Origin: CBFDBF01 sp050287965
GTDB taxonomy: Bacteria; Pseudomonadota; Gammaproteobacteria; Chromatiales; Chromatiaceae
Assembly (NCBI GenBank): GCA_050287965.1
Contig: JBNKCX010000013.1
Coordinates: 65,393-129,392, forward strand
DNA: 64,000 nucleotides
Reading direction: 5' to 3'
The notes beneath the pieces are model-generated. The model did no database searches. It saw nothing but the letters and a program-made list of their open reading frames with translations, and had not been told where the DNA came from. Position numbers and translations under genes: made by a program. Position 1 is the first letter of the stretch. Every line of letters starts with the position of its first letter. Below, in pieces: positions 1 through 7,707 of this stretch.

Positions 1-1
1 T

Positions 2-979
2 GACGAAAAATGCACCGGCTGTAACAGTTGCCTGCCCAGTTGTCCTGCGGGAGCGCTGCGATCCAGCGGATTTGTTCCTGAGCGGTTTCTGCAGGCCATG
101 GGCGGTAAGGAGGCGGTTCATCTGCACTGCCGCGGCAGTAGCGATGGAGGTGGCGGCATAGTTATCCCGTGCCACGGGGTTTTGGATACAAGACTTCTGG
201 CGTCGGCTAGGGCCGAAGGCGTGAAGTCGATCTCCCTGCACGGCCTCGATCACTGTGAAGCCTGCAACATGGGGGATGCCCGTGCACATATAGAAGCGCT
301 TGAGGTTGATCTGAAAATCTGGCTCGGAGAAGAGGCGCCGAAGCTGGATACCGCGCCCGGGGTTGATAAGACTGAAGCGCGTAGATATCAGGATCAACTC
401 CACCTGAGCAGGCGCGCATTCCTGCGCTTCAGCAGCGCAAACACGGTGACTCAGGCGGTGGACTGGATGGTGCCCGGTTTGAGTGAAGAAGAACAGAGTG
501 AAGACCTGTTGCCTTTCTTTCAGGCCGAAGAGTTCCCCCAGCGGGCAGCGCAATATCAGCAGACGTTATCCTCGCGGGTGGACCGGGTGCCCTGGAGATC
601 CGGAACGCGGTTGCCATGGCAGGTTCGTGCCGTGTCCGGGAACTGCAACGGGTGTCTTTCCTGTGGTGAGCGCTGCCCGACCGGAGCACTGCAAGCGCGA
701 TCCGACGCCAAGGTGCGTCTTCTGAGTTTCGACTACCTGCTTTGTACCAACTGCAAGCTGTGCGAAACCATCTGCCCGGAAGACGCGGTCATCGTGACCA
801 TGATCGATGAAACAGAAGTCCTGCCTGCGGGACGGTCGACGCTTTATTACCGAAAAATGCGGCCGTGCAAGTGGTGCGGAACGCCCTTCGACCCCGGTAC
901 CGCGGATGAGGACGTATGCTCCATTTGTGGCAACGAGCAGTCCCTGGATGAAGAGTGGCTTGGGATGTTGTCGAGCTAA
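2..979 (+). CDS. Multi-cluster 4Fe-4S ferredoxin-type protein (5' end outside window)
   Basis: The frame is open from base 2, so the gene starts before the window and the first in-frame ATG at 98 is internal. Visible cysteine motifs, in order, are CTGCNSCLPSC at the very start, a middle group including HCEAC near base 260, two clear bacterial ferredoxin motifs CNGCLSCGERCP and CTNCKLCETICP near bases 645-785, and a C-terminal CKWCG...CSICG pair that looks like a zinc ribbon or rubredoxin knuckle. At least three 4Fe-4S clusters are therefore likely, and an electron-transfer role follows from family knowledge. A Tat-like motif SRRAFLRF sits in the middle of the chain, which is odd. The next gene overlaps its end, so it belongs to the redox operon that follows. 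The exact family and partner enzyme cannot be named. Confidence 0.8.
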   Translation, partial: DEKCTGCNSCLPSCPAGALRSSGFVPERFLQAMGGKEAVHLHCRGSSDGGGGIVIPCHGVLDTRLLASARAEGVKSISLHGLDHCEACNMGDARAHIEALEVDLKIWLGEEAPKLDTAPGVDKTEARRYQDQLHLSRRAFLRFSSANTVTQAVDWMVPGLSEEEQSEDLLPFFQAEEFPQRAAQYQQTLSSRVDRVPWRSGTRLPWQVRAVSGNCNGCLSCGERCPTGALQARSDAKVRLLSFDYLLCTNCKLCETICPEDAVIVTMIDETEVLPAGRSTLYYRKMRPCKWCGTPFDPGTADEDVCSICGNEQSLDEEWLGMLSS

Positions 980-1241
980 GGTGGTGGTAGTACTGCTGAT
1001 CGTCGGCGTTGTCTGGATGGCTTGGTGGTGGAGACAGCCGAAGACGGATGAGGAGCTGTTCCTGGTGCGTTGTTCCAGTTGCCATGAGCTGCGTGTTCAG
1101 AGGTTATGTGAATTCGAAGCGGGATTAAGACCCTACATTGTCGACGTCATGCGCGAGCAGCATGGCGCGGATAAGGTAATTGATAGTGATGAGGCGATAA
1201 GAATACAGCGCTATTTGAGAGAGAAATTCAGATGTCGGTAA
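948..1241 (+). CDS. Small membrane-anchored mono-haem cytochrome c
   Basis: This 97-residue protein overlaps the end of the ferredoxin-type gene. The ATG at 948 is chosen because it places a short hydrophobic anchor (about residues 11-28) at the N-terminus. A single c-type haem site, CSSCH, follows at residues 42-46. Family knowledge says the haem domain would be in the periplasm and pass electrons between membrane or soluble partners. A methionine about 25 residues downstream could be the distal ligand, but this is not certain. The next gene starts 10 bases before its stop, which indicates translational coupling. A later start at GTG 981 would give the same mature domain. Confidence 0.65.
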   Translation: MKSGLGCCRAKVVVVLLIVGVVWMAWWWRQPKTDEELFLVRCSSCHELRVQRLCEFEAGLRPYIVDVMREQHGADKVIDSDEAIRIQRYLREKFRCR

Positions 1242-2299
1242 AGTCCTTGGCTGAAGAAATGGGAAATCTGGAAGAGAGTGTATTGAGCACTCTGCGCCGG
1301 GTGGTTACGGAAGAGGGTGTCGATGTGGTGGCTTCCGGCCAGGTCTACGATGTGGTCGCCACCGGTGGTGCGGTGCGTGTGTTGCTCGATCTGGAGCGGA
1401 TTACGTCCGAAGCCGGAGAGTCTTTGGCGGAAGTCATTATCCCGTTGGTAGAGTCGTTGCCCGGTGTAGAGCGTGTGGTGATAAAGCCACGCCCTCGCCC
1501 CATTGCTAAACGGAAGGCGTTGCCGGGAATCCGCCACGTGGTGGCTGTGCACAGCGGCAAGGGCGGTGTTGGTAAGTCGACCCTGGCGGTAAATCTGGCA
1601 GTGACCCTGGCTTCCCAGGGATACCGGGTGGGTTTGCTGGATGCTGATGTTTACGGGCCGTCGGTTCCGACCCAACTGGGTGAAAACGGTCGCGCGGAGA
1701 CGGTGGAGGAGGGTGGCCGCATTGCGCCCAAGGAACGGTTCGGGGTGCGTGTGATGTCGCTTGGTCTGTTGTTACCGCGGGAACAGGCACTGGTTTGGCG
1801 AGGCTCGCTCATCGATGAGGGGTTGCCGCAGCTATTTAACCATGTTGACTGGGGAGAATTGGACCTGCTGTTGCTCGATCTCCCGCCTGGAACCTCCGAT
1901 GTTCATTTGGCCGTGGCGCGGACGGTGGCGTTGTCCGGGGTCATCGCGGTTACCGCGCCGGGGCAGGTTTCCATTGATGATACGCGGCGTGGATTGGAGA
2001 TGTTCGCCGATCTGGCGGTGCCCTGCCTGGGATTGGTTGAGAACATGTCGGGTTTCAGCTGCCGCAAGTGCGGATGTAGCGGTGCATTGTTCGGTAAAGG
2101 GGGAGGCGCGGAACTCGCGCACCTGACCGGACTGCCGCTGCTGGCGACTCTGCCTTTTCTTCCCGCCGTGGCCGTCGGGGCGGATGGCGGTGTTCCGGCG
2201 GCGACCGAAGACGCAGCCGTCGGTACCTTATTCCACGGGCTGGCTGAGACTGTGGCCTCGAGACTCGGATTGACCGCACCGGAAGGAGCAATATCGTGA
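1232..2299 (+). CDS. Mrp/NBP35-family P-loop ATPase with N-terminal MIP18-like domain
   Basis: This 355-residue protein has two parts. Residues of about 14-86 resemble the MIP18/DUF59 domain often fused to Mrp proteins. The rest is an Mrp-type ATPase with the deviant Walker A GKGGVGKST at about 109-117, a DADVYGPS segment, a DLPPGTSD segment, and a late CxxC within SCRKCGC. Family members bind ATP and carry labile Fe-S clusters for delivery to apo-enzymes. The neighbours are Fe-S and haem proteins, so a dedicated cofactor-assembly role for the operon's redox enzyme is a reasonable inference. It overlaps the cytochrome gene before it and the second Mrp gene after it. Confidence 0.85.
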   Translation: MSVKSLAEEMGNLEESVLSTLRRVVTEEGVDVVASGQVYDVVATGGAVRVLLDLERITSEAGESLAEVIIPLVESLPGVERVVIKPRPRPIAKRKALPGIRHVVAVHSGKGGVGKSTLAVNLAVTLASQGYRVGLLDADVYGPSVPTQLGENGRAETVEEGGRIAPKERFGVRVMSLGLLLPREQALVWRGSLIDEGLPQLFNHVDWGELDLLLLDLPPGTSDVHLAVARTVALSGVIAVTAPGQVSIDDTRRGLEMFADLAVPCLGLVENMSGFSCRKCGCSGALFGKGGGAELAHLTGLPLLATLPFLPAVAVGADGGVPAATEDAAVGTLFHGLAETVASRLGLTAPEGAIS

Positions 2300-3225
2300 G
2301 CGCGCTGCCCGAGTTCCCCTTACCGGTTAGCCATAGAACAGATGCGACGGCCTCCGATCCTTGGTATGCGGAGCCCCAGGAGCCGGTTGCCGGTATAGAA
2401 GAGATCGTATTGGTGGCCAGCGGCAAGGGTGGCGTCGGCAAGTCCACCGTCACTGTCAACCTGGCTTGCGCAATGGCCCGTTCGGGAAAACGGGTGGGCA
2501 TTCTGGACGCCGATCTCTACGGTCCCTCCATCGCCCGCATGTTGGGGACCCATGTGGAATTGGTTATCGATGAAGAAGGTCGTGCCGTCCCGGCGCGGAA
2601 CCATGGGGTTTGGGCGGTCTCGGTGGCCAATATCCTCCCACCGGAGGCGGCATTGGTATGGAAAGGGCCGCTGGTGGCTCAGACCCTGGTCCAGATGTTT
2701 CGCGAGGTGGCCTGGCCCGATCTGGATATATTGCTGGTGGACTTGCCGCCGGGTACGGGCGACATACCTCTGACTATCCTGGAACAGATCCCAGTAACCG
2801 GTACGGTGTTGGTGACCACTCCGCAGCGGTTATCCGCGATCGATGTTGCGCGCGGGGTGGCGCTGTTTCATGGTCTGGATATCCCCGTCTTCGGCCTGGT
2901 GGAGAATATGGACCGATATATCTGCCCTTGTTGCGGTGAGGAACAACCGCTTTTCCCGGCCGGTGCCGCCGGTGAGTTGGCAGAGCGCAAGCATGTGAAA
3001 CACCTCGGGGGAATTCCCTTGGACCCGGAGGGGCAGGACAACGCCGATGACGGTAATCCTTTGGTGATCGCGCATCCTCAAGGAGCGGCCGCCCTGGCCT
3101 TCGACGGATTGGCGAGAGCGGTCAGTGAGGCGATTGAACGTGAGCGGACGTTTAGGCGACGCGACTTGGATGCCCGGGCGCAGGCGGATCATCAAGAGTT
3201 TTGGGAAAACCTGTTGGATGACTAA
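2296..3225 (+). CDS. Second Mrp/NBP35-family P-loop ATPase
   Basis: The product has 309 residues and starts at GTG 2296, four bases before the upstream stop, with ribosome-binding site GGAAGGAG about seven bases ahead. Walker A GKGGVGKST lies at about residues 43-51. DADLYGPS, DLPPGTGD and a late CPCC cluster motif (NMDRYICPCCG) follow. It lacks the N-terminal MIP18-like domain of the upstream paralogue and has a longer charged C-terminal tail of roughly 30 residues. Two adjacent, divergent Mrp ATPases suggest a heterodimeric or two-step Fe-S carrier, by analogy with the Nbp35/Cfd1 pair of eukaryotes. That analogy is inference only. Confidence 0.85.
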   Translation: MSALPEFPLPVSHRTDATASDPWYAEPQEPVAGIEEIVLVASGKGGVGKSTVTVNLACAMARSGKRVGILDADLYGPSIARMLGTHVELVIDEEGRAVPARNHGVWAVSVANILPPEAALVWKGPLVAQTLVQMFREVAWPDLDILLVDLPPGTGDIPLTILEQIPVTGTVLVTTPQRLSAIDVARGVALFHGLDIPVFGLVENMDRYICPCCGEEQPLFPAGAAGELAERKHVKHLGGIPLDPEGQDNADDGNPLVIAHPQGAAALAFDGLARAVSEAIERERTFRRRDLDARAQADHQEFWENLLDD

Positions 3226-3236
3226 AGGCAATTACA

Positions 3237-3980
3237 ATGAGTGAAAAAATTCAACTGTTTCTGGAATGGCCTGAGCAAGGGAGTGACGGTGGAGACGGGA
3301 TGATGTGTATGGACGGCGCAGATGCGCTGATAATCGATCCCCGTCAGTGTGATCCCATGCTGTTTGAACGAACGGGAGTGGAGCGGGCCGTTATTCGCAA
3401 CGGCGATCCCGTGCGGGATGACTGTTGGCTGGAACGTCCGGCATGGTGGGTGTTGGATGGAGAATTGGAACAGATGGCCCGGCATCGCGATAGTTATCCC
3501 GAGCTTGATTGGATCCCGCGCCTTGAGGTTACGCGGGCGCGGGTAAGTTATCGTTTTTCCGGTCCTGCCGTTGGTGAAGGGTTCTCTTTTTATATGCCGG
3601 ATACGGCCGCCGTCAGGGGATGGCGGATCGATGGTAGCGAGCGTTCTTTGAATGAGGCTTACGCTCGGGCAATAGAGCTGGGTTTTCCCGCCGTATGGTT
3701 ACATTCATCAGAGGCGGCGGCTCGCGGCAACGGTCTGGAACTTGATGTTTTGGACAAGATCCGGGGCGGGCCCCTGGAAGTCTGGCTTTCCGGCGGGGCG
3801 ACCGAGCCGAAGCATTTGCAGACCATGGCAAGGTCGGGTGGTGCGGTAGCTGTGATAGTGAACGAAAGGCTGATACGCGGTTGCTCTATGGATGTTCTGC
3901 GAGAGGCGTTGCTTGCGGAAGAGTCCGTGCCGGAGTCGGTTCCCATACACTTCGAGCGGCAATCCGCACGGACGAGATAA
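3237..3980 (+). CDS. Unrecognised protein, C-terminal half TIM-barrel-like
   Basis: This 247-residue protein begins 11 bases after the second Mrp gene. I do not recognise the family. The last 70 residues contain LSGGATEPKHLQTMARSGG followed by AVIVNERLI. This has the spacing of the strand 7 and strand 8 phosphate-binding region of HisA/HisF-like TIM barrels. No signal peptide, membrane segment or cysteine-rich metal motif is visible, so it is probably cytoplasmic. Its position between the Mrp ATPases and the exported rhodanese-like and cytochrome proteins ties it to the same redox system, possibly as a maturation factor. No function is claimed. Confidence 0.7.
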   Translation: MSEKIQLFLEWPEQGSDGGDGMMCMDGADALIIDPRQCDPMLFERTGVERAVIRNGDPVRDDCWLERPAWWVLDGELEQMARHRDSYPELDWIPRLEVTRARVSYRFSGPAVGEGFSFYMPDTAAVRGWRIDGSERSLNEAYARAIELGFPAVWLHSSEAAARGNGLELDVLDKIRGGPLEVWLSGGATEPKHLQTMARSGGAVAVIVNERLIRGCSMDVLREALLAEESVPESVPIHFERQSARTR

Positions 3981-3985
3981 AGGCA

Positions 3986-4459
3986 GTGAGGCCGAGATAT
4001 TCGGTATTGACCGCTGTTTCACTTTTTTTTCTCCTACCGCTGTTCGCACTGGGTGATCCGGCAAGCATATCGGCCGCAAGATTGCAGTCCTGGTTGGAGA
4101 AGGATAATCCTCCGCTGGTGTTGGATGTGCGTGGCAAGGAGCTCTACCAGGCGGGAACCTTGCCGGGAGCCGTTAACGCGGGCCGGGATCCCTTAGGCTA
4201 TCTTCCGGACGATAGCAAGGAACCGGTGGTTCTGATTCTTCCAGATGAAGCAGGTGCGGAGTTCGCCGCTGCCTGGAGGCGGCGGTTAGCTGATGCGGGT
4301 CACGAGGTGTGGGTTCTTGATCGCGGGCTCGACGGTTGGAAAGCAGCGGGCGGCACTGTAGTTATTTATGATGCCAGCTATGCCAAACCGGGGCGGGTTC
4401 CTTTTGTTATCCCGCGGGGGCTGTGCGAAGGTAACGAACCTGCACAGATCTATGAATGA
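3986..4459 (+). CDS. Exported rhodanese-like protein lacking the catalytic cysteine
   Basis: GTG 3986 is preferred as the start because it directly follows the upstream stop and opens a signal peptide (about residues 8-24, ending ALG). Upstream in-frame codons overlap the previous gene. The mature part has the rhodanese features VLDVRGKELYQAGTLPGAVNAG near residues 45-66 and a late LDRGLDGWKAAGG segment. In the active-site loop position, after the strand VVLILP, there is DEAGAEF where active rhodaneses have Cys. It is therefore probably a non-catalytic binding or structural domain in the periplasm. It overlaps the next gene by four bases (ATGA). Confidence 0.7.
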   Translation: MRPRYSVLTAVSLFFLLPLFALGDPASISAARLQSWLEKDNPPLVLDVRGKELYQAGTLPGAVNAGRDPLGYLPDDSKEPVVLILPDEAGAEFAAAWRRRLADAGHEVWVLDRGLDGWKAAGGTVVIYDASYAKPGRVPFVIPRGLCEGNEPAQIYE

Positions 4460-5307
4460 AACGTTTGGCTTGTCTGCCGTTTGCATTAGTGATGCTGATT
4501 ACGGCCAGAGAGGCCGTTTCCGCTGAAACCGAAATGCCGGAGTCCTGCGTTGACTGCCATCAGAAGGCGCAGGCGGAATACGCTCATAGCCGTATGGCAA
4601 TTGCGGCGCGAACCCCGGCATTTCTGGAAGAATGGCAGGGTAAGGGTAAGGACCATAAATGTCTGGAGTGTCATGCGCCCAGCGGACAGGAAGGTGTCGT
4701 TTGTATTGATTGCCATGGGGCCGGTGAACACCCTTATCCTACGCTTGAAGTACCGCAGGTCTGCGCCCGCTGCCATGATGCGCCGGGAGAGATTACCGTG
4801 CGTAGCTATCGTGATTCAGCCGCCGCCAGACAGGGTAAGGATTGCCTCGACTGTCATCTGGCGGCTGAGCGCACGGGCCATGACTTCAGGGGCCCGTCGA
4901 GACCGGGATTTCTGGAAAAGGCGGCCCGTCTGAAACTGTCGATACGTCAGGATGAGGATGGCTATACGGCGTTAATCAGAATTAGTCACAGGGCGGGACA
5001 TGCGCTCCCCGGGGGGACTACCGGCCGAGCCGTATGGTTGGTGGTTGAGATGATAGGTAGCGACGGGGAGTCCGCCGGCAAGACACTGTTTCGATTTGGC
5101 TGGCATCATGATCTGGGAGTGGGTTGGCGGAATCAGACTCTTCCGCCGGGACCTGGTACGGTCCTTGAAGTTCCACTTTCGAGCAGGTATATCCCCGGAT
5201 CGGTACAGGCAACATTGATCTACCGCTTTTTGCCCGGTGGCCTGGATCAGCCGGACCCGGACCAGGTGATTCTGGACCGGGCGAGTTTCCAATTGCCTGG
5301 AAAGTAG
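4456..5307 (+). CDS. Periplasmic penta-haem cytochrome c
   Basis: The product has 283 residues with an N-terminal signal peptide cleaved near residue 23. Five CXXCH haem sites are visible: CVDCH at 31-35, CLECH at 69-73, CIDCH at 83-87, CARCH at 103-107 and CLDCH at 130-134. All sit in the N-terminal half. The C-terminal 140 residues contain no cysteine and look like a beta-rich domain with several histidines (HRAGHALPGG, WHHDLG). The layout resembles cytochrome c554 and other multihaem proteins that move electrons between quinol oxidases and periplasmic reductases or oxidases. It is translationally coupled to the rhodanese-like gene (ATGA) and probably serves the same enzyme. Confidence 0.85.
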   Translation: MKRLACLPFALVMLITAREAVSAETEMPESCVDCHQKAQAEYAHSRMAIAARTPAFLEEWQGKGKDHKCLECHAPSGQEGVVCIDCHGAGEHPYPTLEVPQVCARCHDAPGEITVRSYRDSAAARQGKDCLDCHLAAERTGHDFRGPSRPGFLEKAARLKLSIRQDEDGYTALIRISHRAGHALPGGTTGRAVWLVVEMIGSDGESAGKTLFRFGWHHDLGVGWRNQTLPPGPGTVLEVPLSSRYIPGSVQATLIYRFLPGGLDQPDPDQVILDRASFQLPGK

Positions 5308-5369
5308 AACGAAACGATATTCTCTATTAGGCTATTAACAGTAATATGAGTCCATTATCGGGTGGGGCG

Positions 5370-6287
5370 ATGAATCATTTCCGGCTGTACAACATCAGTT
5401 GTTGCAGGTTGTTAACAGCCTTCGTTCTGTCGTGTTGTCTGGCGTTTCCTTTCGGGCCCGCCCTGGCGGGGGAGAAAAATCCGGGTGGAATACGCATCGG
5501 TCTGACACCCGTGATACTGACTGATCAGACGTCGTTTCTCAATGATTGGCAAGACTATTTATCGGAACGTTTCGGCAGGCCGGTGCGGTTCGTACAGCGA
5601 CAGACTTATCGTGAAGTCGTTGAGTTGTTATTGGAAGGGAATCTCGATGCCGCCTGGTTATGTGGATATCCCTATGTGCAGCATCGCGATGAATTTGAAC
5701 TGTTGGCGGTGCCGGTCTTCCAGGGGCAAATCACTTATCAATCTTACCTGATCGTTCCCGCGTCGGATCATCAGACTAACAGTCTGGCCGATTTGAAGGG
5801 CAAAGTCTTTGCCTATTCAGACCCCGACTCAAATTCCGGTTACCTCTACCCGCAGGTGGAATTGATACGCCTCGGGTTCAGGCCGAGATATTTTTTTTCT
5901 AAGACCTTTTTTACCTGGTCACATCGTAACGTGGTCAAGGCCGTGGCCGATGGCGTGGCAAACGGGGGGGCGGTGGACAGTTACGTATGGGAGACCCTGG
6001 CGGCGAATGAACCGGAGTTGGTTGGGCGTACCCGCGTGGTATCCAAGTCTCCTGACTTTGGTTTCCCCCCGTTGGTCATACGACGCAACATACCTAGAAA
6101 CAAATCAGTTGAACTTCGTCATGCCTTTCTCGGCATGACAGAGGACAAGGTCGGGGCGGCATTGCTGAATAGGCTCAATCTGGATGGTTTTGCCATAGAG
6201 CCCGATTCTACCTATGACAGTATCGCGGCCGCAGCAAGACTATTGGAGGAATCCGGTGAAACTCGGGGATATCAGTTACCGCGTTAA
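5370..6287 (+). CDS. PhnD-like periplasmic binding protein, probable sensor input
   Basis: ATG 5370 is preferred over ATG 5346 because a GGTGGGG ribosome site precedes it and the signal peptide (ending ALA-G) then has normal length. The 305-residue product has the type 2 binding-protein features of the PhnD/phosphonate family, for example RIGLTPV early, DAAWLCGYPYV around residue 98, and YSDPDSNSGYLYP. No ABC permease or ATPase gene is adjacent. Instead a sensor kinase overlaps its end, the arrangement seen in AioX-AioS-AioR and ArxXSR, where the binding protein presents a ligand to the kinase. A cysteine (about C98) lies in the ligand-pocket motif. The ligand is unknown; arsenite-like oxyanions are one option. 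Confidence 0.8.
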   Translation: MNHFRLYNISCCRLLTAFVLSCCLAFPFGPALAGEKNPGGIRIGLTPVILTDQTSFLNDWQDYLSERFGRPVRFVQRQTYREVVELLLEGNLDAAWLCGYPYVQHRDEFELLAVPVFQGQITYQSYLIVPASDHQTNSLADLKGKVFAYSDPDSNSGYLYPQVELIRLGFRPRYFFSKTFFTWSHRNVVKAVADGVANGGAVDSYVWETLAANEPELVGRTRVVSKSPDFGFPPLVIRRNIPRNKSVELRHAFLGMTEDKVGAALLNRLNLDGFAIEPDSTYDSIAAAARLLEESGETRGYQLPR

Positions 6288-7707
6288 GGTCCCCTTGATA
6301 ATGACGGCGGTGATCCTGATCACCGTCAGCGTGGTTACTTTAGCCCTTACCTGGCGTGCATATGAGGATCTTCGGCGGGATGTATTTCACAATGCGGTAG
6401 AGATCGGCAGCGTTTTATCCAACAGTTTGCCGAACACCATGTTGCACGACGATCTTTGGAGTGCCTATCGCCTGGTGCAGGCGGCGGAGGGGTGGGGTGA
6501 CAAGGCGTCGTCACGATTATTGGCGGTGGTCGATAGGGATGGGCGGATCTATGTCTCCAATAAACCGAAAGAACTGCCGGTGACGACGCCCCTGCGCAGT
6601 CATGGTGCGGAGCTTGCCCGGGTCGAGGCTGAGGTGTTGCGTCTGACCGGGAATCTGAACCCGCGTCCTTATGAGTATCCGGGAGATCAGCGGCTATATG
6701 TCATTCTGCCGATGTTAAGCGATGGGGTGGCGATCGGTACCCTGATCGTGGGCTATGACCGGTCTCTGTTTTTGCCTCGATTTAACGCTATCGTCAAGCG
6801 CGTGATCTATTCCGCGCTCGCGGTGACGGCCCTGCTGTTGCCACTTGGCTGGTATTTTGGCAGTCGTATGGTGACCCCGCTGGGCCAGTTGGCCAACTGT
6901 ATGGGAAAGGTGGGCAGGCTCGAGCCGGGGCAGATTCATTGCACCTTGCGTCAGGGAAATGATGAGATCGGCAGACTAGGCGTCAGTTTCCAGAAAATGT
7001 TGGGCGAGTTGGTGGAGAAAGAGCAGATGGAGAAGAAGATGCTGGCTTCCGAACGCCTGGCAGCGGTCGGGCGGTTGGCGGCCGGTGTGGCCCACGAGAT
7101 TAATAATCCGCTCGGGGGGATGCTGAATGCACTCAACACCTTCAGGCGCTACAGCGATACCGACGATCTGGGCCGGGAGACTCTGGCATTGTTGGAACGT
7201 GGCCTGCACCAGATTCGTGAAACCGTGGCTGCGCTTCTGGTAGAGGCCAGTCCGAAGAGCCATCAGCTGACAGCTAATGATATTGATGATGTAAGAACAC
7301 TTCTGTTGTCCGATATCAATCGCAAGCAGATCAGGCTGGATTGGAGAAATGAGATTGATAGCCCCATTCCCCTGCCGTCCACACCGATACGACAGATCCT
7401 GATCAATCTATCATTTAATGCCGTGCAGGCAACGGAGGAACAGGGGGTGATTGAGTGCCGGGTCGGCGCGGATAACGATACATTTTCGATGTTCGTGCGA
7501 AACGAAGGAGCTGAAATACCGAAGGAACAGCTAAGTCGCTTATTCGAGCCGTTTATCGAAAATGCTGTTGGAAACGGTCTCGGACTTTGGGTAACCTATC
7601 AGCTGATTCAGCAACTCAAGGGTCGTATTGATGTCCAACATGAAAAGGGCAGGACGACCTTTACCGTAGAGCTTCCGATTGCTGGCAATGAGGAGAAAAT
7701 CGAATGA
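6256..7707 (+). CDS. Two-component sensor histidine kinase (AioS/ArxS-like context)
   Basis: GTG 6256 is chosen because GGAGGA ends five bases before it. Upstream ATG 6214 has no such site and overlaps the binding-protein gene further. The 483-residue product has a first membrane segment at about 12-32, a periplasmic sensor region of about 150 residues, a second membrane segment at about 183-203, a HAMP region, a HisKA dimerisation helix with phosphoacceptor His near 280 (GVAHEINNPLGG), and an HATPase domain with the N box (NLSFNAVQAT) and a G box (GNGLGLW). It overlaps the binding protein by 32 bases and the response regulator by four bases, so all three form one signalling unit. Confidence 0.85.
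   Translation: MKLGDISYRVKVPLIMTAVILITVSVVTLALTWRAYEDLRRDVFHNAVEIGSVLSNSLPNTMLHDDLWSAYRLVQAAEGWGDKASSRLLAVVDRDGRIYVSNKPKELPVTTPLRSHGAELARVEAEVLRLTGNLNPRPYEYPGDQRLYVILPMLSDGVAIGTLIVGYDRSLFLPRFNAIVKRVIYSALAVTALLLPLGWYFGSRMVTPLGQLANCMGKVGRLEPGQIHCTLRQGNDEIGRLGVSFQKMLGELVEKEQMEKKMLASERLAAVGRLAAGVAHEINNPLGGMLNALNTFRRYSDTDDLGRETLALLERGLHQIRETVAALLVEASPKSHQLTANDIDDVRTLLLSDINRKQIRLDWRNEIDSPIPLPSTPIRQILINLSFNAVQATEEQGVIECRVGADNDTFSMFVRNEGAEIPKEQLSRLFEPFIENAVGNGLGLWVTYQLIQQLKGRIDVQHEKGRTTFTVELPIAGNEEKIE

Noticed and set aside
3881..3985. Longer N-terminus of the rhodanese-like protein from ATG 3881
   Set aside because: It would overlap the upstream gene by 100 bases and bury the signal peptide. GTG 3986 fits better.
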